A DNA stretch of 64,000 bases from SZUA-254 sp964596065 (lineage in GTDB: Bacteria > Bacteroidota > Ignavibacteria > UBA10030 > SZUA-254), in contig CAZQSM010000003.1 in the NCBI GenBank assembly GCA_964596065.1, positions 1-64,000 of the forward strand. The letters are read 5' to 3'. The notes beneath the pieces were generated by a model. It was given only the letters and a program-made list of their open reading frames with translations, did no database searches and was not told the origin of the DNA. Below, one piece after another: positions 43,057 to 51,368 of the stretch (within the stretch, counting starts at the first letter, position 1; each line of letters starts with the position of its first letter). Position numbers and translations under genes: made by a program.

Positions 43057-43085
43057 ATTTAACGGGAGTCTCATAGGACAGTCAG
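43057..43085 (-). promoter_or_regulatory. Candidate promoter for the M6-like gene
   Basis: Minus strand: CTGACT (43085-43080), 17-bp spacer, TTAAAT (43062-43057), 14 nt before the ATG at 43042. It sits just downstream of the porV terminator, which fits a new transcription unit starting here. Confidence 0.45.
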
Positions 43086-43116
43086 GTCCGGAGGTTCCGA
43101 CGCTGCGACACCGGCC

Positions 43117-43161
43117 AAAAAGAGTCCGTCCGGAGAGCGCGAAGCCTGCCTCCGGACGGAC
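43117..43161 (-). terminator. Intrinsic terminator after porV
   Basis: A perfect 12-bp inverted repeat (GTCCGTCCGGAG at 43124-43135 with CTCCGGACGGAC at 43150-43161, 14-nt loop) is followed on the minus strand by TCTTTTT (43123-43117). It begins 27 nt past the porV stop. Confidence 0.85.
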
Positions 43162-43187
43162 CCCCGGTCAGTGCCCGGGCCGGATGG

Positions 43188-44324
43188 TCAGACGCCCCAC
43201 GCGATGAGGAGCGTGAACCGGAGCGTTTCGCTGAGCGGATGGTTCTCCTCCACGGTCGAGAGGTAACTGAAATCGAACCCGTAGATGTCGTACCTCACCC
43301 CCGCACCGAACGTGAGGAACTTGCGGTTGCCGTAGTCCGGGTGCTCATAGAAATACCCGAACCGAAGGCTGATCAGCTTCGGCTCGCCGTACCAGTATTC
43401 CACGCCGGTGCCGATCGTCACCTTCTTCAGGGCGCCGTCCTCCCAGGCGGTGAAGAGCGCCTTCGGGAGGTTGTCGGGCGGCGGGGGGTCGCCGATCGGA
43501 ACGCCCTGGTCGTTCACCGGCGCCGGGTGACGGCGGATGAGGATCCGGCTGAAATCGACGACGTAGGTGACGTTGTTGTACTGGCTCTTGAGCACGTCGA
43601 CCGCCAGGCCCAGCCGCAGCTGGGTGGGGATCGGGTCGGCCTGGTCGGCGTCGATGTAGGTCAGCTTCGGGCCGAGGTTCGAGAGGTTGAACCCGACGCT
43701 GAACCTGTTGCCGATCTCCCCGAGGTTGCGCGGGCGCCAGAGTGCGCCGATGTCGAAGCTCACCGTCGAGGCCACGCCCTTCCGGTCCTGCCCCTGCACG
43801 TTGAAGGGGGCCAGAGAGCTGTGGATGTACCGGAGGTTGATGCCCACGCCGAGGTCGTCGGTGACCCTGGTCGCGTAGCCGACCGTGGCGGCCATTTCGA
43901 ACGCGCGGAAGGTGCTGATCACTTCGGGGCCGTCGGCGGAGGTCTCGGAGAATTCCCCGAGGCTCAGGTAGGTGATGCTCGCGCCGAACGTCCCGTCCAC
44001 GTCGGGCAGGTAGTTCCGGTACGCGACGTAATCGTAGAACAGGTCGGACTGCTGGAACTGCGGGAGCCAGGCGGAGTGGGTCAGGCTGACCTCCTGCCCG
44101 AACAGGAACGCGAGTCCGGCCGGGTTCCAGAAATTCGCCGAGGCGTCGTTCGCGAGCGCGACCCCCGCCTCGCCCATCGCGTCAGCGCGGGCGTTCGGGG
44201 CGATCAGCAGGAAGGGCACCGCCGACTCTCCCTGGGCCGGTGCCGGCGCCGGCAGCAGCGCCCCCGTGATCACGCCGAGGGCCAGGAGCCCCTTGAGCAA
44301 CCGTGATAATCTGGATACAAACAT
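43188..44324 (-). CDS. porV: PorV/PorQ-family T9SS outer-membrane protein
   Basis: A 378-aa barrel protein with a signal peptide (about 1-31) and the family opening PFLLIAPNARADAMGEAGVALANDASANFWNPAGLAF. It is FadL-like, with strands to the C-terminus (ETLRFTLLIAWGV). PorV (LptO) shuttles cargo from SprA to the attachment complex and partners PorU, which is encoded directly upstream here. Adjacent porU-porV is a common Bacteroidota arrangement. PorQ is a paralogue, so the exact letter depends on context. Confidence 0.88.
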   Translation of the reverse strand: MFVSRLSRLLKGLLALGVITGALLPAPAPAQGESAVPFLLIAPNARADAMGEAGVALANDASANFWNPAGLAFLFGQEVSLTHSAWLPQFQQSDLFYDYVAYRNYLPDVDGTFGASITYLSLGEFSETSADGPEVISTFRAFEMAATVGYATRVTDDLGVGINLRYIHSSLAPFNVQGQDRKGVASTVSFDIGALWRPRNLGEIGNRFSVGFNLSNLGPKLTYIDADQADPIPTQLRLGLAVDVLKSQYNNVTYVVDFSRILIRRHPAPVNDQGVPIGDPPPPDNLPKALFTAWEDGALKKVTIGTGVEYWYGEPKLISLRFGYFYEHPDYGNRKFLTFGAGVRYDIYGFDFSYLSTVEENHPLSETLRFTLLIAWGV

Positions 44325-44397
44325 GGCGAATTTCCTCTAATGTGGAAGTGAAAAATGAATTGGGATGCCTTCAAAAACCAGCGTGCCAGGGGATTGA

Positions 44398-44426
44398 AAT
44401 GTACTTTTTTCCGTTATGAGAAGCAA
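44398..44426 (-). promoter_or_regulatory. Candidate promoter for porV
   Basis: Minus strand: TTGCTT (44426-44421), 17-bp spacer, TACATT (44403-44398), in the 116-bp gap after porU. Same layout as the sprA candidate. An AGAGGAAA ribosome site precedes the porV ATG. Confidence 0.5.
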
Positions 44427-44440
44427 CCGATCCCCCGCGG

Positions 44441-47400
44441 TCACCGTGTAACACTCAACTTTCCGAGCGCTTCGCCCGAGTATTTTCCGTCGACGGTCCG
44501 CGCGATCACCTTGTAGAGATAGACACCGTTGGCCAGCTCGTCGCCCTCCCGGTCGCGGCCGTCCCAAGGGAGCTTGACGAACCGCTCACCGAAGCCGCGG
44601 CCTTCGACCGAATTGATCAGCCTCCCCGCGACGGTGTAGATTTTCACCTCGACGTCGACCGGCGACGTCTGGTTGTGCTCGAACGTGAAATTCGTGGCCC
44701 GGCTGAACGGGTTCGGGTAATTGTACACGTTTGCCAGCCGGAGTCCGCCGGCGCCGCCGACGCTGAACACCGTCTCTCCGGTTGAGGAGTTGTTCCAGGT
44801 GTCCCAGGCTCGCATCCTGATCCTGTGCGTGCCGGCCGGGAGCGGACCCAGCGCGTGTGTCACCACCCCCTCGCGGTAGGTGTCGGGCCTGCTCCGGTAG
44901 CTGTCGCTCAGGTCGATGCCCGCGGGCTGGTCGTCGATCCACGCCTCGAGGCCGTGCCCGATCCCCGCCCTCGACGTGTTCACGCCGCTCGAATCGGCGA
45001 TGTCGACGATCAGCGTGGGCGACGACGAGACTTCGTCCCCCGGCCGGAAGTCGCGCGAATCGAGGTAGAGGCTCAGCACCGGTCCATGCGCGTCGGGCGG
45101 CGCAGTGGTGTCGGTCCCGGCGATCCTGATGTTCCGGGTGTACCCGGAGCCGTCGGTCGACTGGTTCCAGGTGTAGATGGCGATGCGCCCGTTCTCCTCG
45201 CCGTACGAGATGTCCTTCGGGACGATGAAATCGGCAGCGAGCCGGTCGAGCGCGGCGGTCGCCTCCCCCCTGAACAGGATGTTGCCGGAGGCCCGGTAGC
45301 GGTAGGTCCCGGCGGTCGGATCGTTGATGGTCACCAGCCGGTCGGCGTCGTAGACCGAGACGCGCGCTGAACCCGACCAGGCCGGCGCGCCCGCGTCCGG
45401 GGCGATCCGCGCGGACACCGAGGAGAGCCCGAGCGCGTAGAGGTCCACCACCTGGTCGGCGGGACGGTGGTTGACCGAATCGACGACGACGAACCGCTTC
45501 GGGAACGCCGGGATGAGCGCCGGGTCCCCGAGGATGAAGTATTTTTCGTCGTTCGATCCGGTGAGCACCTGCTTGGTCCGGAACATCGCGTCCCCGAGAC
45601 GTTGCGTCACCATCCGTCCGAGCGAGTCCTCCTCGAAGAGGTAGGAGAAGAATGTCGAATTCATCCGGAGGTTCTGGAAGGCGTACACGACGCGGGTCGC
45701 TGAGAGTCCCGCGATCGCCCCCGCTCCGGGCTTCGCGGTCAGGATTTCGGCCCCGCTCTGGTCCGCGATCGCGTCGAAGTAGGCGTAGTTGCAGGTGGCC
45801 GCGATGAGGATGAAATATTTCCCCTTGTTGGTGAGGAGCGGGATGTCGTCCTCTCGGACGAACACCGCCTCGTGGGTCCAGAGCCGCGGATTGCCGTGTC
45901 CGGAAAAATTGAGGACGAGCGTGCCGCGGTTGATCGCGTCCCGGATGGCCTTGTTGACGCCCGGCTTCCGCCTCCCCGCCGCGGCGATCTCCGTCGGGTA
46001 ATCGAAGAGGTAGATTTTTTCGCGGTCGAAGAGGTCCGGAAGGACGTTCGCGACGTTCTCGCCGTGCTGCAGGTGGAGGAAGCGGTCGTCGTCGCCGGCA
46101 GCGGCGAGGCCGTCGTCGGCGACGAACGTAACGAGGGTTTTCCACGTGTCCATCACCGGCGCGGTTTCGTACTCGATGATCTTGTCCACCATCGTCGACG
46201 CCTCGGAGGCGTTCTGCGCGGTCAGCCTCCCGAGCGCGAGCTGGACCCTCTCCGACCCGTCGACGAGGGCGAAGTAGTCGTCCGAGGCGTACGTGTCGAT
46301 CGGCCTGAAGGTGGCCTCGGTTTCCCACGGGGGCATCAGCATCGGCCCCGACGCCACTGCCCGCCGGTAATCGTAATCGCCGTCGCCGAGCAGGAGCGCG
46401 TACCGCGGGGGTGGCGTCTGCGTTTGGACGGCGTACTTGAAGTAATTCCGGATGGCGACCGGCGAGGGGATCCCCCCGCCGAACTCATTGTAAATATGCT
46501 CCACGTTCACCACGCGCACGGCGAGATACGACGGGCCCGGCCGTTCGCGGAACGCCTTCAGCCTGTTCGCCGCGCCGAGCAGCGACGGGTGGGCCACGAT
46601 GATCATGTCGGCGACGCCGGGGTCGCCGTGGAGGTCCTGGTTCGGCACCGGGACGATCGCCGCCGGGGTGAGGTACCCGTTCGGCCCCGCCAGGGCGATA
46701 TGCCGCCGGGCGCCCGGGGTCCCGGCCGCGCGGAACGCGCAGGTGTCGGAATGATTGTCGGTGACGATCAGCGCCGGGGAATCGTGCGCGCTCACGTCGA
46801 ACGCCCGCACGGCCGTGCCGCTGAACCCGGTGACGCGGTATTCGATGACGGCGCCGGTGTCGGGCATGTGGAACGAGATCCGGTCGGCCTGGACGACCGT
46901 GCGGCGTTCGTAGAAAACTTCGTACCAGTCGAGGTACCCGGTCCCGGCGGAGCTCCCCGACGCGTACGCGATGTTGAGCAGGCTCTGGCCGTCCCCCCAG
47001 GACACCGTCGCGGCGCGGTCCGCGGTCGAGAAGAGCACCTGGTCGTGGAAGTAGCTGCCGACCACCGTGCCGGGAACCGTCACCGCGGTGCCGAGCTGCA
47101 GGCCGTGGTCCGAGACGACGAACGACGAGGTCGACGACGCCCTCGACCCGAACCGGAACCGGTAGCGGATCGTCGAACCGGCGATCAGCCCCGGGAGCTG
47201 GTGCGCGTACGTCAGCCGGTCGCCGGCGTTGAACGACTGCCCGAGCCAGGAGAGACCCGACGCGAGGATGTTCTGCCGGTCGTCCTCCCTGAACAGTTTC
47301 CCCTCGACCGAGCCGGCGGCGTAGTCGGCCGCCGGCGCCGCACCCAGGACGGGCATCGGCCTGCCCGGCGCGCCGCCGTAGGTAATCCAGTAGTAGCTGG

Positions 47401-48454
47401 TCTCCCAGAAACGGTTCACCGTGTGCGAGAGGCGTCCGGAGGCGGGATCATACTTCCACCCGCGCGTCGCCGTGGCGTAGAAAATCACCTCGTCGGACGG
47501 GTCTAGGACGCCGGGGCTCCCCGCGTCGTTCACGATCCTGGCGACCTCCACGAGGTCGTCGGCGACCGGAGCGAGGGGATTCAACGGGAGCTCGGCCCCC
47601 CCGTTCCCGAAGACGCGGATCGATCGCGGGTCTGTCGAGGCGGGAACTCCCGCGCCGGCGAGCATCTGTCCCGTCAGCCGGTAGATTCCCTCTTCGGTCA
47701 CCGAGAGTTTCAGCCAGGCCCCCTGCGCGAGCACGCTGCCCGCAAGCCGGGTGGTGCGCGTCGCGTCTCCCGTCCGTCCCTGCCGCCCGGAGACCGGGGA
47801 AGGTTCCTGCCCGCGCGGGTCGTTCACGGCGATTCCCGCCGCCATCGGGTCGGCGCCCGGCCGCCCGGGCGCGGGTGCGTCGGAGCTGACGCGGACGACG
47901 ATGCGGGAATACCGGCGGAGAACGCGCGACGCCGGATCGTACCGGAGGGGGGCGATCACGAGGTTGCCGAGGATCGTCCCGCGGACCGCGCCGACGTCGG
48001 TGAGCACGGCGATGTCGGCGGGAAGAAAGCCGGTTGTCCCGTAGAGGGCCGGATCGGGACGGTGGATCCACGATGGGACGTCGCCGCCGCCGGCGAGGTC
48101 CGGCGCCGGGGCAAGGAGGACGCCGGAGGTGTCGGAGTATTCGGCGTCGAGGATCTCGACCCTGTGCCCGCCCGTACCGACGAGGAGGGGGACCGTGCGG
48201 ACGGAAATGTACGGCGACCCGGGTCGGATCTCCGGCGGGGCGCCGCCGCCTTCGAAGTCGAACTGCAGCGAGGTTCCGCCCGGGACCGGCCGGGGAACCG
48301 CGGGCAGCCATTGGGGCGTGAATTCCACCACGACGCTGACCGGGTCGGAGGAGAGCACCACCACGTCACCGCGCGACGAGGCCGGGGCGCGGGCCACGGC
48401 GACCAGCGCCAGCGCGAACGTCACTATGAGATATGTCCCCTGGTATCGTCCCAT
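44441..48454 (-). CDS. porU: PorU, T9SS C25-family sortase
   Basis: A 1337-aa gingipain-type (C25) protein with a signal segment (about 6-26), a long beta-rich N-terminal part, then the C25 domain (YALLLGDGDYDYRRAV). The catalytic pair is intact: His853 in NFSGHGNPRLW and Cys888 in AATCNYAYFDA. The C-terminus is a FlgD-like/T9SS sorting fold (YNYPNPFSRATNF, LANGVYLYKVIART). PorU removes the sorting domains of cargo and attaches it to the surface glycolipid. The size and the porV neighbour support the assignment. Its ATG has no Shine-Dalgarno and lies 7 nt after the U-tract of an intrinsic terminator. Confidence 0.93.
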   Translation of the reverse strand: MGRYQGTYLIVTFALALVAVARAPASSRGDVVVLSSDPVSVVVEFTPQWLPAVPRPVPGGTSLQFDFEGGGAPPEIRPGSPYISVRTVPLLVGTGGHRVEILDAEYSDTSGVLLAPAPDLAGGGDVPSWIHRPDPALYGTTGFLPADIAVLTDVGAVRGTILGNLVIAPLRYDPASRVLRRYSRIVVRVSSDAPAPGRPGADPMAAGIAVNDPRGQEPSPVSGRQGRTGDATRTTRLAGSVLAQGAWLKLSVTEEGIYRLTGQMLAGAGVPASTDPRSIRVFGNGGAELPLNPLAPVADDLVEVARIVNDAGSPGVLDPSDEVIFYATATRGWKYDPASGRLSHTVNRFWETSYYWITYGGAPGRPMPVLGAAPAADYAAGSVEGKLFREDDRQNILASGLSWLGQSFNAGDRLTYAHQLPGLIAGSTIRYRFRFGSRASSTSSFVVSDHGLQLGTAVTVPGTVVGSYFHDQVLFSTADRAATVSWGDGQSLLNIAYASGSSAGTGYLDWYEVFYERRTVVQADRISFHMPDTGAVIEYRVTGFSGTAVRAFDVSAHDSPALIVTDNHSDTCAFRAAGTPGARRHIALAGPNGYLTPAAIVPVPNQDLHGDPGVADMIIVAHPSLLGAANRLKAFRERPGPSYLAVRVVNVEHIYNEFGGGIPSPVAIRNYFKYAVQTQTPPPRYALLLGDGDYDYRRAVASGPMLMPPWETEATFRPIDTYASDDYFALVDGSERVQLALGRLTAQNASEASTMVDKIIEYETAPVMDTWKTLVTFVADDGLAAAGDDDRFLHLQHGENVANVLPDLFDREKIYLFDYPTEIAAAGRRKPGVNKAIRDAINRGTLVLNFSGHGNPRLWTHEAVFVREDDIPLLTNKGKYFILIAATCNYAYFDAIADQSGAEILTAKPGAGAIAGLSATRVVYAFQNLRMNSTFFSYLFEEDSLGRMVTQRLGDAMFRTKQVLTGSNDEKYFILGDPALIPAFPKRFVVVDSVNHRPADQVVDLYALGLSSVSARIAPDAGAPAWSGSARVSVYDADRLVTINDPTAGTYRYRASGNILFRGEATAALDRLAADFIVPKDISYGEENGRIAIYTWNQSTDGSGYTRNIRIAGTDTTAPPDAHGPVLSLYLDSRDFRPGDEVSSSPTLIVDIADSSGVNTSRAGIGHGLEAWIDDQPAGIDLSDSYRSRPDTYREGVVTHALGPLPAGTHRIRMRAWDTWNNSSTGETVFSVGGAGGLRLANVYNYPNPFSRATNFTFEHNQTSPVDVEVKIYTVAGRLINSVEGRGFGERFVKLPWDGRDREGDELANGVYLYKVIARTVDGKYSGEALGKLSVTR

Positions 48455-48461
48455 TCAAATC

Positions 48462-48497
48462 AAAAAAAAACCGGGTGTCGGAAACTCCGACGCCCGG
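48462..48497 (-). terminator. Intrinsic terminator between the putative RNA and porU
   Basis: An 11-bp stem (CCGGGCGTCGG with CCGACACCCGG on the minus strand, one G-U pair, 5-nt loop) is followed by nine T (48470-48462). It ends 7 nt before the porU start codon. No protein gene on the minus strand precedes it, so it ends a short transcript from the promoter at 48669-48697. Confidence 0.9.
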
Positions 48498-48662
48498 CAA
48501 GCTCACACAGGATCATGAACATCCGTTTTTGTCAGAGGTCTTCGCGCTACCTGAATTCCACGTTCCGCCGCCGATGGCGGTTGAACGCTGATTCCCGCTG
48601 CCTAAACCTTTAACAAAAAGCTATGCTCAGGACTCCGTGTGATTGACCCTGGTTCGATACGC
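48462..48662 (-). ncRNA. Putative structured non-coding RNA (about 200 nt, 6S-like layout) or porU leader
   Basis: The minus strand between a consensus promoter and an intrinsic terminator can fold into one long interrupted hairpin. The paired segments, outside to inside, are TCACAC/GTGTGA, GGA/TCC, TGAGCAT/ATGTTCA (one G-U), TTTTTGT/ACAAAAA, AGGT/ACCT, GCG/CGC, CGTTC/GAACG and CCGCC/GGCGG with loop ATC; the terminator hairpin follows. No open reading frame of note is present. Length and rod shape recall 6S RNA, but I cannot match its conserved bases. SRP RNA, tmRNA and common riboswitch motifs were not found. This fills the 320-bp gap between porU and the next gene. Confidence 0.65.
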
Positions 48663-48668
48663 AGGATA

Positions 48669-48697
48669 AATATAGAGAAAGCGGGAGATATTGTCAA
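48669..48697 (-). promoter_or_regulatory. Strong sigma70 promoter for the putative RNA / porU
   Basis: Minus strand: TTGACA (48697-48692), 17-bp spacer, TATATT (48674-48669). This is the closest sigma70 match in the window. The predicted start is near 48662. It is back-to-back with the promoter at 48706-48734. Confidence 0.8.
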
Positions 48698-48705
48698 GGC
48701 GAAGG

Positions 48706-48734
48706 TTGATTTTCTCCCCGAAAATGCGTAAATT
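48706..48734 (+). promoter_or_regulatory. Sigma70-like promoter for the glycogen-synthase-like gene
   Basis: TTGATT (48706-48711), 17-bp spacer, TAAATT (48729-48734), about 40 nt before the ATG at 48775. Its -35 box lies only 8 bp from the -35 box of the divergent RNA promoter. Confidence 0.55.
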
Positions 48735-48774
48735 AAATCGCAATCCGGGACGTTTTCTCCACTCCTCTCCGGCC

Positions 48775-49638
48775 ATGAGCAAAAACCTGGGAATATTATT
48801 CGTAGCGAGCGAGGCCGATCCGTTCATCCGGACCGGCAGCCTCGCCGACCTGGCGGGAAACATCCCGAAGGCGATCAAGAATTCCGGCCACGACGTCCGC
48901 GTCGTCCTCCCAGGATACAGCTGCATCAACGGGAGGAAGTTTCAGATCCATAACCTCCTCCGGATGAAGGACATCTGCGTGCCGGTGGCGGGGTCCACCG
49001 AGTTCGGGCAGGTGCGCTCGTCCTACCTCAACGGCGAGACGCACAAGGTCCTCGTCTATTTCCTCGCGAACGAGCGCTACTTCAACCGCGAGGGCCTCTA
49101 CGCGAACCCGCTGACCAAGAAATACTTCCCCGACAACGACGAGCGGTTCATCTTTTTCTGCCGCGGCGTCCTCGAAACGCTGAAGCGGCTCCGCTGGCAG
49201 CCCGACGTGATCCACTGCAACGACTGGCAGACGGCGCTCATCCCGGCATACCTGAAGACCATCTATAAAAACGACCCCTTCTTCCGGAACGTGAAAACGG
49301 TCTTTACCGTCCACAGCCTCGCTTCCCACGGCACGTTTCCGAAAAGCGCCTTCGACAAGAGCGGCCTACCGCTCGAACTCTTCCCCGCCAACGGCGGTCC
49401 CGCGGGGCGGCTCAATTTCATGAAGGCGGGCCTCACGTGCGCGGACGTCGTCACCACGATCGGCGCCCGGGCCGAAAAGGGGATCCGCCACTCGAGCCAG
49501 TCTGACATCGAACAGCTCTTCCAGGACAGGAAACAATCCATCATCACGCATGCGACCGACCACACCCGCAACGGGGGCGTGGAAATTCTCGCCCGTCAGT
49601 TCATGGACATCTACGCCTCGCTCGCCAAGAATGGCTGA
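48775..49638 (+). CDS. Short glycogen/starch synthase-like protein (GT5 N-terminal domain only)
   Basis: A 287-aa protein beginning MSKNLGILFVASEADPF. It aligns with the N-terminal Rossmann domain of glycogen synthase (NIPKAIKNSGHDVRVVLPGY, DVIHCNDWQTALIPAYLKTIY, KTVFTVHSLASHGTFP, FMKAGLTCADVVTTIGARA). The C-terminal GT-B domain, which binds ADP-glucose, is missing, so it ends at about 60% of a normal GlgA. The usual KxGGLxDV motif reads RTGSLADLAG. Similar short homologues are known to me in Bacteroidota, but their reaction is unproven. The ATG at 48775 is preferred over an upstream in-frame ATG because homology starts there. Confidence 0.78.
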   Translation: MSKNLGILFVASEADPFIRTGSLADLAGNIPKAIKNSGHDVRVVLPGYSCINGRKFQIHNLLRMKDICVPVAGSTEFGQVRSSYLNGETHKVLVYFLANERYFNREGLYANPLTKKYFPDNDERFIFFCRGVLETLKRLRWQPDVIHCNDWQTALIPAYLKTIYKNDPFFRNVKTVFTVHSLASHGTFPKSAFDKSGLPLELFPANGGPAGRLNFMKAGLTCADVVTTIGARAEKGIRHSSQSDIEQLFQDRKQSIITHATDHTRNGGVEILARQFMDIYASLAKNG

Positions 49639-50222
49639 TGGGAAGCATGGCGGTATTTCTCGACCGTGACGGCACGGTCAACGAGGAAGTCGATTTTCTC
49701 ACCTCCCCCCGGGACCTCCACCTGATTCCCCGTTCAGCCGACGCGATCCGGAAGGCCAACGAACTCGGCCTTAAGGTGTTCATCGTGACCAACCAGTCGG
49801 GCGTCGCCCGTGGCCTGATCACCGAAGCCGGGCTCGACGAAGTGCACCGGACCCTCACCGAACGCCTCGCGGAACAGCGCGCGCGCGTCGACCGCATCTA
49901 CTATTGCCCCCACCATCCCTCCGAGGGCGCCGACGGCTACCGCCGGGACTGCGACTGCCGGAAGCCGAAGACCGGCATGATCGACCGGGCGGTGAGGGAG
50001 TTCGGGATCGATCCCGCGCGATCCTACGTTATAGGTGATCGGACCGTCGACGTGGAAATGGCGAAGAACGCGGGCGCCCGGGCCATCCTCGTGCTCACCG
50101 GCTACGGCAGGGCCGAGCGGGAACTCTGCGAGCGGGACCGCATCCCCCTCGACTACGTCGCCGGCGACCTCTACGACGCGATGGAATACGTCGCCGGCCA
50201 CCTCCACAACGAACCAGCATAA
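49638..50222 (+). CDS. gmhB: D-glycero-beta-D-manno-heptose-1,7-bisphosphate 7-phosphatase-like HAD hydrolase
   Basis: A 194-aa HAD-IIIA phosphatase. It has nucleophile motif FLDRDGTVNEEV, the motif II threonine in FIVTNQSGVARG, and the GmhB zinc loop CPHHPSEGADGYRRDCDCRKPKTGMI, then GDRTVDVEMAKNAG. GmhB acts in ADP-heptose synthesis for LPS inner core. The start ATG shares a base with the previous stop (TGATG); an in-frame ATG three codons later is possible. No other heptose gene is nearby. Confidence 0.88.
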   Translation: MGSMAVFLDRDGTVNEEVDFLTSPRDLHLIPRSADAIRKANELGLKVFIVTNQSGVARGLITEAGLDEVHRTLTERLAEQRARVDRIYYCPHHPSEGADGYRRDCDCRKPKTGMIDRAVREFGIDPARSYVIGDRTVDVEMAKNAGARAILVLTGYGRAERELCERDRIPLDYVAGDLYDAMEYVAGHLHNEPA

Positions 50223-50227
50223 TCCGG

Positions 50228-51367
50228 ATGATCAACGCCATGAAATTCGCGGTCCCCCTCCTGCTCGCAGGCCTCCTCCTCCTCGCCCAGGCGGGATGTT
50301 CCGACGACCCGAACGCGTCGGGGGAGCGCCTCCTCCCCGACTCATTGAGCATCGTCGAAGTCACCGCGCTCGCGACGTCCGACACCAGCTACCTCGCCCG
50401 CATCGGCGGCAACCAGGCCACGCTCCTCCTCGGCACGACGCCGGGCTTCGAAGCGCGCTCGCTCCTGCGCTTCTCCTTTCCCGCGTTCGACACGACCTTC
50501 CGGATCGATTCGTGCGTGATCAGGTTCAGGCCGTCGTACCGGCTGCCCGACAGCGGGGGGACGCTTTCGTTCACGATCCATGAAATGACCGCCTCCTGGA
50601 GCAACGCGTCGTTCCGGTGGGACAGCGTTCCGAACTCCTTCAACCCGGCGGTCTCGGGCTCGTTCTCGGGGAGCGTCTCGGCGGCCGATACGCTGCTGCG
50701 GGTACACCTCGACACCGCCCTCATCCGCTCCTGGCTCAGGGCCGGCACCGGCTCGCTCATGATGGTCCCCGCCCCCGGGCAGTCGACGGTCGTCGGTTTC
50801 CACAGCCCCTTGCAGGTCGCGCTCGGGCTCCAGCCGGTGCTCGAGATCAGTTATCGCGGCGCGGCCGACACCACGCTGAAGCTCTCCCGGAACGGGAACG
50901 AGGCCGTGTTCGTCGCGGACGGGGGCATCCCCGCCGTCGGCGGGCTCGCGGTGCTCCAGGGCGGCGTCGCCTACCGGGGCCGGATCCGGTTCGACTCCCT
51001 CTCGCTGCCGGCCGGGGTCGGCATCGCCCAGGCGTTCTTCGAGATGACGCCCAATCCCGGCCTCCCGCCGGGGCCCGGGGCGTCGAGGGATTCCCTGAGC
51101 ATCTCGTTCGTCCAGGACCGCTCGTTCCCGCTCGATTCGATCGTGCTCTCGGGTTTCTGTTACCCCGTCACCGTGAACGGCCTGAAGATCTACCGGGCCG
51201 ACATCAAGACCTACGTCCAGCTCTGGAACACCCGCGAGCCCAACGAGGGGATCGTCCTCAGGACTCTCGCCGAGTACGGTACGCTCGACCGGTTCGGCTT
51301 CTACGACGCGACGGCCGCCGACTCGCTCCGCCCCAGGATCCGCATCACCTACACACAATTCCCCTGA
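50228..51367 (+). CDS. Lipoprotein with DNRLRE-like beta domain
   Basis: A 379-aa protein. Its signal peptide ends in the lipobox LAQAGC (Cys near residue 24), so it is probably lipid-anchored. Residues of about 40-200 resemble DNRLRE/CBM-like jellyroll repeats (ATLLLGTTPGFEARSLLRFSFPAF, SFTIHEMTASWSNASFRWDSVP, ALIRSWLRAG). The later half contains another beta-rich unit ending RPRIRITYTQFP. I cannot name a function. It is followed after 1 nt by a barrel gene, suggesting a lipoprotein-barrel pair at the outer membrane. Confidence 0.72.
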   Translation: MINAMKFAVPLLLAGLLLLAQAGCSDDPNASGERLLPDSLSIVEVTALATSDTSYLARIGGNQATLLLGTTPGFEARSLLRFSFPAFDTTFRIDSCVIRFRPSYRLPDSGGTLSFTIHEMTASWSNASFRWDSVPNSFNPAVSGSFSGSVSAADTLLRVHLDTALIRSWLRAGTGSLMMVPAPGQSTVVGFHSPLQVALGLQPVLEISYRGAADTTLKLSRNGNEAVFVADGGIPAVGGLAVLQGGVAYRGRIRFDSLSLPAGVGIAQAFFEMTPNPGLPPGPGASRDSLSISFVQDRSFPLDSIVLSGFCYPVTVNGLKIYRADIKTYVQLWNTREPNEGIVLRTLAEYGTLDRFGFYDATAADSLRPRIRITYTQFP

Positions 51368-51368
51368 C

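Noticed and set aside
48462..48662. SRP RNA, tmRNA or known riboswitch as the identity of the porU-leader RNA
   Set aside because: The SRP apical loop (GGAAG...AGCAG), a tmRNA tRNA-like end and the usual TPP, cobalamin or c-di-GMP motifs were not found. The region is also too short for tmRNA and RNase P RNA.
48620..48665. tRNA-like GGTTCGATAC box on the plus strand
   Set aside because: The flanking bases do not form a 5-bp T-stem, and no acceptor stem, D-arm or anticodon arm can be drawn.
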